Shown one piece after another: positions 48,922 through 56,212 of a stretch of 64,000 nucleotides of DNA. Made by a program: the position numbers and the translations under genes. How positions within the stretch are numbered: the first letter of the stretch is position 1; each line of letters opens with the position of its first letter. The notes beneath the pieces were generated by a model. That model was not told where the DNA came from. It did no database searches and was given only the letters and a program-made list of their open reading frames with translations. Source of the stretch: CAMFTQ01 sp051881615 (GTDB lineage: Bacteria; Bacillota; Clostridia; Oscillospirales; Acutalibacteraceae); the NCBI GenBank assembly GCA_051881615.1, contig JBJEQF010000022.1, positions 51,590 to 115,589 on the forward strand, in the 5' to 3' direction.

Positions 48922-49764
48922 TTACTGTGCTTTTTTTGTTGTCGTATCTCTCATATCAATAATTGAGTTTGAGCCTGTAGCCTTTGGCAGCTCGCCGTTC
49001 CACTTCTGCACCTTTTCATACTCAACAATAGTATCGTTAAGTGAAGCGTTCAAAAGCTTGTTAGCGTCAGCCTGTGCCTTTGCCTTCTTTGAAATTGCGT
49101 CAGCCTCTGCCTGTGCGGCAATTACCTTTTTCTTAGCCTCTGCCTCTGCTACTACAATAGCCTGCTCCTGCTCTGTCTTTGTCTTGATAAGGTTCTGCTC
49201 GGCTACCTGCTTTGCCTCTATCGCCTGATTGAACTCCTGCGAAAAGTCAAAGTTTACTATGTTGAATTTTTCAATCATAATGCCGTACTCGTTTACCTTT
49301 TCTTCAAGCGTTTTCTTGATTTCTTCGCCAACCTGAGCACGTTTTGTAATAAGCTCCTCTGCCGTATATTTTGCGCTTACCGACTTCATACTCTCTTGAA
49401 CTGCCGGCAAAAGCACGATTGTTTCGTAGTCGCTGCCGATGTTCTTGTAGATGTTTGCGCTTGACTGAAGTCCTACACGATAGTTTACGGCAATATTACT
49501 GCTTACTGTCTGAAGGTCTTTTGAAACAGCGGCGGCTTCAACCTCTTGCTTCTGGATTTTGTTGCTGATGATTGCTACATTCTGCACAAAGGGAACCTTA
49601 AAGTTCAAGCCCTCCTGCATAACAGTGTCGGACACCTTGCCAAACGTTGTTACAACGCCTGTGGAGCCTGCCGGCACAACTGCAATAGACGAAAGCACTG
49701 TAATAAGCAGCAGCACCGCAATAATTGCCGATGGAATAATAACCTTTAGCTTTGATTTGTTCAT
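48922..49764 (-). CDS. SPFH/prohibitin-family membrane protein
   Basis: 280 residues. An N-terminal signal-anchor helix (VIIPSAIIAVLLLITVLSSI) precedes an SPFH domain (GSTGVVTTFGKVSDTVMQEGLNFKVPF, residues 33-190). A long Ala/Glu/Lys-rich coiled coil follows (about 190-250). Such proteins form large membrane rings or microdomains and often guard FtsH-type proteases or respond to membrane stress. GGAGG precedes the ATG. It is a single gene with its own terminator, and its promoter is enclosed by perfect inverted repeats. HflC-like naming is possible, but there is no HflK partner. Confidence 0.9.
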   Translation of the reverse strand: MNKSKLKVIIPSAIIAVLLLITVLSSIAVVPAGSTGVVTTFGKVSDTVMQEGLNFKVPFVQNVAIISNKIQKQEVEAAAVSKDLQTVSSNIAVNYRVGLQSSANIYKNIGSDYETIVLLPAVQESMKSVSAKYTAEELITKRAQVGEEIKKTLEEKVNEYGIMIEKFNIVNFDFSQEFNQAIEAKQVAEQNLIKTKTEQEQAIVVAEAEAKKKVIAAQAEADAISKKAKAQADANKLLNASLNDTIVEYEKVQKWNGELPKATGSNSIIDMRDTTTKKAQ

Positions 49765-49797
49765 ACTGATTTCCTCCGAAAAAATTAAATATATGGC

Positions 49798-49855
49798 TGT
49801 ACGGCAATATAATATGTAATATAAACAAAGATGTCAAAATAGATATTGCCGTACA
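49798..49855. repeat. Perfect 13-bp inverted repeat enclosing the SPFH promoter
   Basis: TGTACGGCAATAT (49798-49810) and ATATTGCCGTACA (49843-49855) are exact reverse complements separated by 32 bp, which hold nearly the whole promoter. Candidate dual operator, or arms of an invertible segment. Confidence 0.88.
49809..49837 (-). promoter_or_regulatory. SigA-type promoter of the SPFH gene
   Basis: On the minus strand TTGACA (49837-49832) and TATTAT (49814-49809) are 17 bp apart. The -10 overlaps the downstream arm of the inverted repeat by 2 bp. Confidence 0.75.
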
Positions 49856-49962
49856 AGTCGTTTTCACTTAACTCTCATTAAGTTATTGTGATTATATCAC
49901 AGGTTCACGTGACTGTCAATAGTATTTTCAATAACTTTTAAAAATTTTTTCGGAGCTTTATT

Positions 49963-52374
49963 TTATTGCTTTTCAGTACATAAGTAATAATCTCCAACGC
50001 TGTCCTTTACAACCTCTGCCGTAATACCATTCGTATAGCCGATTCTAGGTGTAATGCTGTACGTTTTGCTTACGTTGTCCTTGTCAAAGGTATAAACGCT
50101 GATGTCTGTAAGACCCATTGTGAAGCCATACTCCTTTGCTCTGTCATAAAGCTTAATTCTGTAAAGACCTTCGCTTACATATTCGCATTTTTCTTCATCA
50201 CTCAGCGGTTTTGTGATTACTCTGCCACCGTCATAATACGGACGGCAATACACGTTATCGCCCTGTGCAAAGTCCTTTGGTACTTTAATGTAAAGGTATT
50301 CGCCCTTTGCGCCACCATTTATACAGCTGTCGGGATATTTGATTTCTCCCTCGTTGCCGTAGTTTTCAAAATCCATACATACGGCTTCATTTGTAAGACC
50401 GAGCTTTTCAAGAAGAGCTATTGTGTTTTTATACGTTTCTCTTATAGCAATAACCCTTGTAAAATTGTATAAGCCGTTTTCATCGGTGTAGTTAAAACGG
50501 ATATACATATTCGCTTTTTCGCCCTTAATCGGATAGACTGATGACGGATACTCCGCTTGCAACGTCTTGATAAGCTCCTTTATATTATCCTCACCTATAT
50601 CCACTGTGTCTATATGATAGGAATTATAACGGTTATAATTATTATAGTATTCGTCATATTCCTCATCAAAGAAAAGGGATATGTCAATCGAGTCAACAAA
50701 GCTTGCGTTATCTAAATTATCAATCCCGCTTAAGCTCCTCTGGTATGTGCCTGTCGGGATCAGCTTATTTGCGCTGTCGGCGATTTCTTTTTTGCCCGAC
50801 TCCCAGCCTGCGTATGAACGCTTTACCGTTTTGCCGTTTTTGAGCTTATACTCTATTATAACTTCGTTGTCATATCCTTCTCCTTCACTATACACTACAC
50901 CGCCTATATGAGGGCTGTACGGATAATAATCGCTCTGTCTTAAATTATTTGTAATCATACCGTGTATATCTGTAACTGATTTTATATATTCCTTATCGGT
51001 CACACCGCTTATCTGCTCAAAGTTGCCGACATTATCTATATCTGCGTCATAGCCGTCGCTATAATCTGCACCCCAAGAGCAATAACGAAACGCTACCGAC
51101 TCTACCTCGTCCGGATTCGGAATATAAACATCTGTACCTAAACCGCCTGTAATTAAAACAATATAAAGTACAAAAACAGACGCAGCTGCACAGCCACAGC
51201 TGATAAGTGATTTTAAAAATCCCTTAAAGCCCTTAAAATAAAGAAGCTGTAATAAAAGGTGGGCGCTAATTGAACCGACCGCAACTCCTATAAAGAACCA
51301 TACATTCATCAGTACAATATCGTGGGCATTGGCACTAAAGCTGATTGAAGAAAGCATCTCGCCTGCAAGTAAGCCTGCGATAAAATCGGTAATAAGCCTG
51401 ATAATAATCTGCGGAAACGAAAACGCAAAGCCTGACTGAGCCGATTCGGCTTTTCTTTTTCTTACAAGAAAATATGACAGAGTAATGCACACAGCCGTAA
51501 ACAAAACCCAATATACTATGTGAACGGCGGAAAATGCCTTGCCAATATCAAAGCTCGGCACATAAAGGGAAGATGTCATTGACGAGCTGTATAGCACATT
51601 TGACATAGAATAACGCAAAAGCGACATTCCCCAGCCGGACTTGGCAAAAACTACAAACGGTGACGCAAACGGGCAAAGCGCCGTAACTTCCGTCACATCG
51701 ACAGCAGTATTATCAACACCGGGAATAATCTGTGACGGCATAGCAACACAAAGTGCAACTGTCAGCGGATATACTATAGAAATTGTAATATAGCTTATCA
51801 CAGTATCCTTTACCGTACCACAGCAGACAGACAGCAGACCGATAAACGCAATATTTGCAATTACGCCAAGCGACAGATATAAAAGCTCAATAAACAGACA
51901 AAGCGCAACCTCGCCGTGCGGAATTGCCAATAGCATTGTAACAGCGATAACTGTAAAAACAGGTAAAAGCGTACAAGCCACAGCGCCCACAAGCTGAGAG
52001 AAAAACATAGTCCTGCGGTTTACAGGCAGACTGCCGAACATATCAACAGTTCGCTTGTTGTGCATATACTTAAAGGCATTAAGCGCAAAAATTACAGAGA
52101 AAGCCATAACTATAAACGTCGCCGCAGTATCAAATATTGTGCTTGCTGTCATTAAAATAACGTAGCCTTCTCTGGCATCAAAAGCTATATCCGGTGTTTG
52201 CTGTGTATAAGAATAATACATTGTGCGAACAAAAATTACAGCCAAGGGCAGAATAACCGTAAGCAAAGCTGTCAGAACAATCATCGGCGCTTTGTTTCGC
52301 TTTATTGACCACAAAAGCATTGATTTGCCGTTACTAAGCCTTTTTTCTTTATTAAAGGATATTGTTGATGTCAT
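49963..52374 (-). CDS. ABC-2-type transporter permease with large extracellular domain
   Basis: 803 residues. Six to seven helices in the first 400 residues, another after residue 395, then a soluble region of about 380 residues with many Tyr/Asp residues and no recognised fold. KYMHNKRTVDMFGSLPVNRRTMFFSQ is typical of export permeases in GntR-regulated ABC operons of Clostridia. GGAGG lies inside the upstream ATPase gene, and the two overlap by 23 bp. It probably exports a compound or handles envelope stress with that ATPase. The substrate is unknown. Confidence 0.82.
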   Translation of the reverse strand: MTSTISFNKEKRLSNGKSMLLWSIKRNKAPMIVLTALLTVILPLAVIFVRTMYYSYTQQTPDIAFDAREGYVILMTASTIFDTAATFIVMAFSVIFALNAFKYMHNKRTVDMFGSLPVNRRTMFFSQLVGAVACTLLPVFTVIAVTMLLAIPHGEVALCLFIELLYLSLGVIANIAFIGLLSVCCGTVKDTVISYITISIVYPLTVALCVAMPSQIIPGVDNTAVDVTEVTALCPFASPFVVFAKSGWGMSLLRYSMSNVLYSSSMTSSLYVPSFDIGKAFSAVHIVYWVLFTAVCITLSYFLVRKRKAESAQSGFAFSFPQIIIRLITDFIAGLLAGEMLSSISFSANAHDIVLMNVWFFIGVAVGSISAHLLLQLLYFKGFKGFLKSLISCGCAAASVFVLYIVLITGGLGTDVYIPNPDEVESVAFRYCSWGADYSDGYDADIDNVGNFEQISGVTDKEYIKSVTDIHGMITNNLRQSDYYPYSPHIGGVVYSEGEGYDNEVIIEYKLKNGKTVKRSYAGWESGKKEIADSANKLIPTGTYQRSLSGIDNLDNASFVDSIDISLFFDEEYDEYYNNYNRYNSYHIDTVDIGEDNIKELIKTLQAEYPSSVYPIKGEKANMYIRFNYTDENGLYNFTRVIAIRETYKNTIALLEKLGLTNEAVCMDFENYGNEGEIKYPDSCINGGAKGEYLYIKVPKDFAQGDNVYCRPYYDGGRVITKPLSDEEKCEYVSEGLYRIKLYDRAKEYGFTMGLTDISVYTFDKDNVSKTYSITPRIGYTNGITAEVVKDSVGDYYLCTEKQ

Positions 52375-53248
52375 AGCCTGCTACCTCCATTTCACTTATA
52401 AATATTTCTTCAAGCGTCAACGGCAAGGACTCCATAAACACAGGCTCAAGGCTCTGCAGATAGTCCAGATACTCGCTTTCTTCTCCCTTTATCACAATAT
52501 TGTAAAGATTTCCCTTTTGTTCGCATTTTACAAGGTTTAAGTCCTCAAACGGATTATTTTCAAACGCATTTTTGAATGCAATCTGTATTTTATGTATGCC
52601 CTGCTTTACATTGTCAAGCTCTTTGTTAAGAATAATTTTACCTCTGTGCAGAAGTCCTACATAATCGCACAAATCCTCAAGCTCTCTTAAATTGTGCGAA
52701 GCGATTACAGCCGTCATTTTTCGTGAATACACATCGTCTGCAATAAGCCTTTTGACAAGCTGACGTACAACAGGGTCAAGTCCGTCAAAAATTTCGTCAA
52801 GGAAAATATAGTCGGGCTGTGCTGACAGTGCAAGTATAAGCGCCGCCTGCCTCTGCATACCCTTTGACATTGAAATAATTTTCGACTTTTTGTTTATGGG
52901 GAACATATGACAGAGGTCTGCAAAACGCTCCTCGCTCCAGTCAGGGTATATTTTTCTGTAAAGCTGTGCAGTGTTTTCAACTGTACTGTTGTTGTAAAAA
53001 TACGGAAAATCGGGTACAAAAATACATTTGCCCTTTACCCTTTCGTTTTCAAACACCCTTTCACCGTCTATGCGAACCTCTCCTCCGTCAGGCTCAAATA
53101 CTCCCGACATTATACGCAAAAGCGTTGACTTACCGCTGCCGTTAGAGCCTACCAAGCCGTAAACAGAGCCTTTCGGTATGTTAAAGCATATTTTGTCGAG
53201 TGCGTCTAAGCTGTCAAAGGTTTTTGTTACGTTTTTAATTTCAATCAT
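52352..53248 (-). CDS. ABC transporter ATP-binding protein (YtrB-like)
   Basis: 298 residues. Walker A GLVGSNGSGKSTLL near residue 33, the signature-position segment ISMSKGMQRQAALILAL (degenerate LSGGQ), Walker B PDYIFLDEIFDGLD and the H-loop VIASHNL. The C-terminal 85 residues form the extension common in exporters of this type. It overlaps the GntR gene by 8 bp and the permease gene by 23 bp, so the three are co-translated. It powers the adjacent ABC-2 permease. Confidence 0.92.
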   Translation of the reverse strand: MIEIKNVTKTFDSLDALDKICFNIPKGSVYGLVGSNGSGKSTLLRIMSGVFEPDGGEVRIDGERVFENERVKGKCIFVPDFPYFYNNSTVENTAQLYRKIYPDWSEERFADLCHMFPINKKSKIISMSKGMQRQAALILALSAQPDYIFLDEIFDGLDPVVRQLVKRLIADDVYSRKMTAVIASHNLRELEDLCDYVGLLHRGKIILNKELDNVKQGIHKIQIAFKNAFENNPFEDLNLVKCEQKGNLYNIVIKGEESEYLDYLQSLEPVFMESLPLTLEEIFISEMEVAGYDINNIL

Positions 53249-53627
53249 TTTGTCCCACCTCGCTGTTTGTACCGATAGATTTTTCTACCGCTTTTATGAT
53301 TTCTTCCTTTGTTGCCCCTGCTGTCATTGCCTTAGTTACAGACTTTTGCAGCTTTTCAAGAGCAAGATTTTTTGCTGCGTTATCTTTGGAAACACCTTCA
53401 CTGACAAAGCTGCCCCTGCCTACAACGGAATAAACAACACCGTCACGCTCAAGCATCTGATAAGCCTTTGCCACAGTGTTCGGGTTTACCCCGAGCTGTG
53501 AGGCAAGCGTTCTCACAGGCGGCAGCTTTTCGCCCGGCTGTAATGCGCCAAGCGAAATAAGCCTTACCGTATTGTTATAAAGCTGTTCGTAAATCGGCAG
53601 TCTTGAAGTAAAGTCAATACTGAACAT
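53241..53627 (-). CDS. GntR-family regulator, YtrA subfamily
   Basis: 128 residues. A winged helix with IYEQLYNNTVRLISLGALQPGEKLPPVRTLASQLGVNPNTVAKAY is followed by a short C-terminal dimerisation tail, the compact YtrA layout. YtrA repressors control their own ABC transporter operon and often respond to cell-wall-active compounds. A perfect palindrome lies over the predicted start point. The ATG at 53627 follows AGGGG by 6 nt; a GTG two codons earlier is within that site. Confidence 0.92.
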   Translation of the reverse strand: MFSIDFTSRLPIYEQLYNNTVRLISLGALQPGEKLPPVRTLASQLGVNPNTVAKAYQMLERDGVVYSVVGRGSFVSEGVSKDNAAKNLALEKLQKSVTKAMTAGATKEEIIKAVEKSIGTNSEVGQND

Positions 53628-53668
53628 CAGCACACCCCTTTCGTTTCATATACCTTGAATTGATTTAA

Positions 53669-53691
53669 TTGTATTAGTTCAACTAATACAA
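53669..53691. promoter_or_regulatory. Palindromic operator of the GntR-ABC operon
   Basis: An 11-bp arm TTGTATTAGTT, one central base, and its exact reverse complement. It starts 4 bp after the -10, covering +1, as expected for autorepression by the GntR protein. Confidence 0.85.
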
Positions 53692-53695
53692 TGTG

Positions 53696-53724
53696 AGTAT
53701 AGCATACAGTTTTTTCTCTGTCAA
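53696..53724 (-). promoter_or_regulatory. SigA-type promoter of the GntR-ABC operon
   Basis: On the minus strand TTGACA (53724-53719) and TATACT (53701-53696) are 17 bp apart. Confidence 0.8.
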
Positions 53725-53833
53725 GCGATTTTCGTTGTTTTATGCCTTTGCTTAATTATTTGTGCAGTATTTACCAAAAAGGCAGTGTCTTTTTGTATAT
53801 ATAGACATTTATTTTGAAATGTTCGGTTTTTTG

Positions 53834-53863
53834 TTGAAATTTTGTCCTGTTTTTTGGTATAAT
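53834..53863 (+). promoter_or_regulatory. Promoter of the AGCS symporter gene
   Basis: TTGAAA (53834-53839) and TATAAT (53858-53863) are 18 bp apart, with extended TG. The start codon is 37 bp further on. Confidence 0.65.
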
Positions 53864-53900
53864 TTTTTTGTTATTCTTTTTTTGAAAGAGAGGTTAAAAT

Positions 53901-55733
53901 ATGGACATAGTACAGCTTATTACACAAGGCAACGATTTTGTCAACGGTCTTGTGTGGGGCATACCGATGCTTATTCTTATCATCGGTACAGGCATTTATA
54001 TGACCGTAAGAACAAAATTTTTTCAGATTATAAAGGCTAAGTACGTATCTAACGAAACGTTTTTTGCTATTTTCAAAAAACGCAGTGTTACAAAGTCAAA
54101 GGAAAAAAAGGCTATTTCTCAGTTTCAGGCTTTGTCAACGGCACTTGCCGCTACAATAGGCACAGGCAACATAGCCGGTGTTGCAACGGCTATTGCTATC
54201 GGCGGACCGGGCGCAGTTTTCTGGATGTGGATTTCTGCATTTTTCGGTATGATGACAAACTACTCTGAAAATGTACTGGGTATCTATTACAGAAAGAAAA
54301 ACACAAACGGCGAATGGTCGGGCGGTGCTATGTATTACCTTGAAAACGGTCTTGGTAAGAAAAAGCACTGCAAAAAGCTCGGCAAGGTGCTTGCAATAAT
54401 CTTTGCTGTTTTCTGCGTATTGGCGTCCTTCGGTATCGGCAATATGACGCAGATTAACTCAATTTCAAGCGCAATTTCAAGCTCGTTCTCTGTTCCTACA
54501 ATCGTAACGGGTATTGTGCTTGCAGTAATTGCCGCACTTGTTATCATCGGCGGTATCAAAAGAATTGCGTCGGTTACAGAAAAGCTCGTTCCGTTTATGG
54601 CTTGCGCATACATAATTGCAGCTGTTACTATCTTTGTAATGAACTATGAGCAGATTCCGTATGTATTTTCAAGCATCTTTTCAAGTGCCTTTGCATTAAA
54701 CGCAGTAGCAGGCGGCGCTGTAGGCGCTATCGTTAAGCAGGCTGTTACAATGGGCTTTAAAAGAGGCGTTTTCTCTAACGAGGCAGGCCTTGGCTCATCT
54801 GTTATGGTTCACTCGGCTTCAGACGTTAAAGAGCCTGTTATTCAGGGTATGTGGGGTATCTTTGAGGTATTCTTCGACACAATCATCGTCTGCACTCTGA
54901 CAGCGTTTATTCTGCTTTCAAGCACAACAGGCGCAAAACCGTTTGACGATGTTATGCAGAATATAAGCACAGAAACACAGTACTGCGAAATTGCAAATGC
55001 TGAAAATTACGAGGGCGACATTCCGCTTATCGACAGCAGATTTGAAAACCCGATAGTGCTTGCCGACAAGAAAACTCCAAAGGAAAAGGTTGAGCAGATT
55101 TCTGCAAAAACAGTTTACGGTCAGGAGCTTACAGTTGACATCGTAAAGAGGAATTCAGACTACTCAGAAAGCAGCTCAACCTACACGAACATTATGGCTG
55201 TAACAGGTGTTGCTCAGAAAAACGCCGACGGAAGTACGGCTAAGGACTCAAACGGCAATCCGATTATAAGCTCTGTTAAGATTGAAAAGGTAGAGGGCGT
55301 TCCGCTTGTAACCTACGCAATTTCACAGAGGTTCGGCTCTTTTGCAGGACAGTTCCTGTCAATCGCAATTTTACTCTTTGCGTTCTCAACAGTTTTGGGC
55401 TGGTCGTTCTACGGCACAAAATCAGTTGAATATCTCTTCGGCAAAAAGGGCACTATTGTTTACAAGATTATTTTCGTTGCGTTTATCGTTGTAGGCGCTA
55501 CAATGAGCCTTGACCTTGCGTGGGGTATTGCAGACACGCTCAACGGACTTATGGCAATCCCGAACCTTATCGGTGTGCTTGCACTTTCGGGAATTGTTAT
55601 TAAAATTACAAACAACTACGTTAAGCGTAAGGCTTGCAAAAAGCCTGATAACAGCGTAGAGCCTATGCTTTCAGCATATGACGACATTCAGTCAGAACAG
55701 CTTGAAAAGCTTAAAGAAGAAGAGCAAGGCTAA
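53901..55733 (+). CDS. AGCS-family sodium:alanine/amino acid symporter with inserted extracytoplasmic domain
   Basis: 610 residues, longer than the roughly 450-540 usual. Family motifs are intact: FQALSTALAATIGTGNIAGVATA near residue 73, GGPGAVFWMW, and MGFKRGVFSNEAGLGSS near residue 290. Between FILLSSTTGAKPF and YAISQRFGSFAGQFLS lies a hydrophilic stretch of about 120 residues (about 350-472) not expected in the core. These carriers import alanine, glycine or glutamine with Na+. GAGAGG precedes the ATG. Single-gene unit with its own promoter and terminator. Confidence 0.92.
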   Translation: MDIVQLITQGNDFVNGLVWGIPMLILIIGTGIYMTVRTKFFQIIKAKYVSNETFFAIFKKRSVTKSKEKKAISQFQALSTALAATIGTGNIAGVATAIAIGGPGAVFWMWISAFFGMMTNYSENVLGIYYRKKNTNGEWSGGAMYYLENGLGKKKHCKKLGKVLAIIFAVFCVLASFGIGNMTQINSISSAISSSFSVPTIVTGIVLAVIAALVIIGGIKRIASVTEKLVPFMACAYIIAAVTIFVMNYEQIPYVFSSIFSSAFALNAVAGGAVGAIVKQAVTMGFKRGVFSNEAGLGSSVMVHSASDVKEPVIQGMWGIFEVFFDTIIVCTLTAFILLSSTTGAKPFDDVMQNISTETQYCEIANAENYEGDIPLIDSRFENPIVLADKKTPKEKVEQISAKTVYGQELTVDIVKRNSDYSESSSTYTNIMAVTGVAQKNADGSTAKDSNGNPIISSVKIEKVEGVPLVTYAISQRFGSFAGQFLSIAILLFAFSTVLGWSFYGTKSVEYLFGKKGTIVYKIIFVAFIVVGATMSLDLAWGIADTLNGLMAIPNLIGVLALSGIVIKITNNYVKRKACKKPDNSVEPMLSAYDDIQSEQLEKLKEEEQG

Positions 55734-55754
55734 TCTATTTTAATAAACAAAATC

Positions 55755-55793
55755 AGCTCTCGGCTATTCCGATTTCCGGATAAGTCGGGAGCT
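55755..55793 (+). terminator. Terminator of the AGCS gene
   Basis: An 11-bp stem (55755-55765 with 55783-55793, outer AGCTC/GAGCT, two G-U pairs) is followed by TTTTTT. Confidence 0.85.
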
Positions 55794-56124
55794 TTTTTAA
55801 TAATCAAACGAGCAAAGACCGTATTATAGGACACACTATGCGTTATAATATACTCAAAGCTGAATAGTCAGGGTACCTCTTTTTAGATATACACAGAAAT
55901 ACCCATTCAAAAGTCTAACCAAAATCAACTCTCCCTGACTTATTCCGCTTTATTAAATTAAAATACGATAAAATTGCTACAAGGATCAATACACACAAAG
56001 CGATTATTTCGCCGCTGTATGCAAAGGTGCATTTTTCTCCTTCGCCCTGTCCCCGAATAAAAGAGGGAGTGTTACTTTGGGGTGAATAACCTGTCCAAAA
56101 CACAATAACACTACACACAAACAG
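55794..56124. other. Intergenic stretch without a supported gene
   Basis: The only frame is a minus-strand 71-codon one (56130 to 55915) beginning at a GTG inside a terminator hairpin. It encodes two hydrophobic segments separated by a Ser/Pro/Gly-rich stretch and ending in basic residues. No ribosome binding site is visible. It could be a remnant of a membrane protein. A perfect TATAAT at 55844-55849 has no matching -35. I see nothing else. Confidence 0.4.
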
Positions 56125-56168
56125 AAACACAGCTGTATCAAAACAAACGCTTGAATACAGCTGTGTTT
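56125..56168 (-). terminator. Terminator of BspA gene B (duplicated 3' flank)
   Basis: A 14-bp perfect stem AAACACAGCTGTAT / ATACAGCTGTGTTT (56125-56138, 56155-56168). The segment from here to the stop codon is nearly the same as 61068-61160, after BspA gene D. Confidence 0.82.
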
Positions 56169-56212
56169 TTATATTTTAGTCTTTAATTGTCAATCTATTG
56201 ATATTTCAAAGA

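Noticed and set aside
55915..56130. Minus-strand 71-codon frame with two hydrophobic segments
   Set aside because: It starts at a GTG inside the terminator stem of BspA gene B and has no ribosome binding site. Kept only as a note in the intergenic entry.
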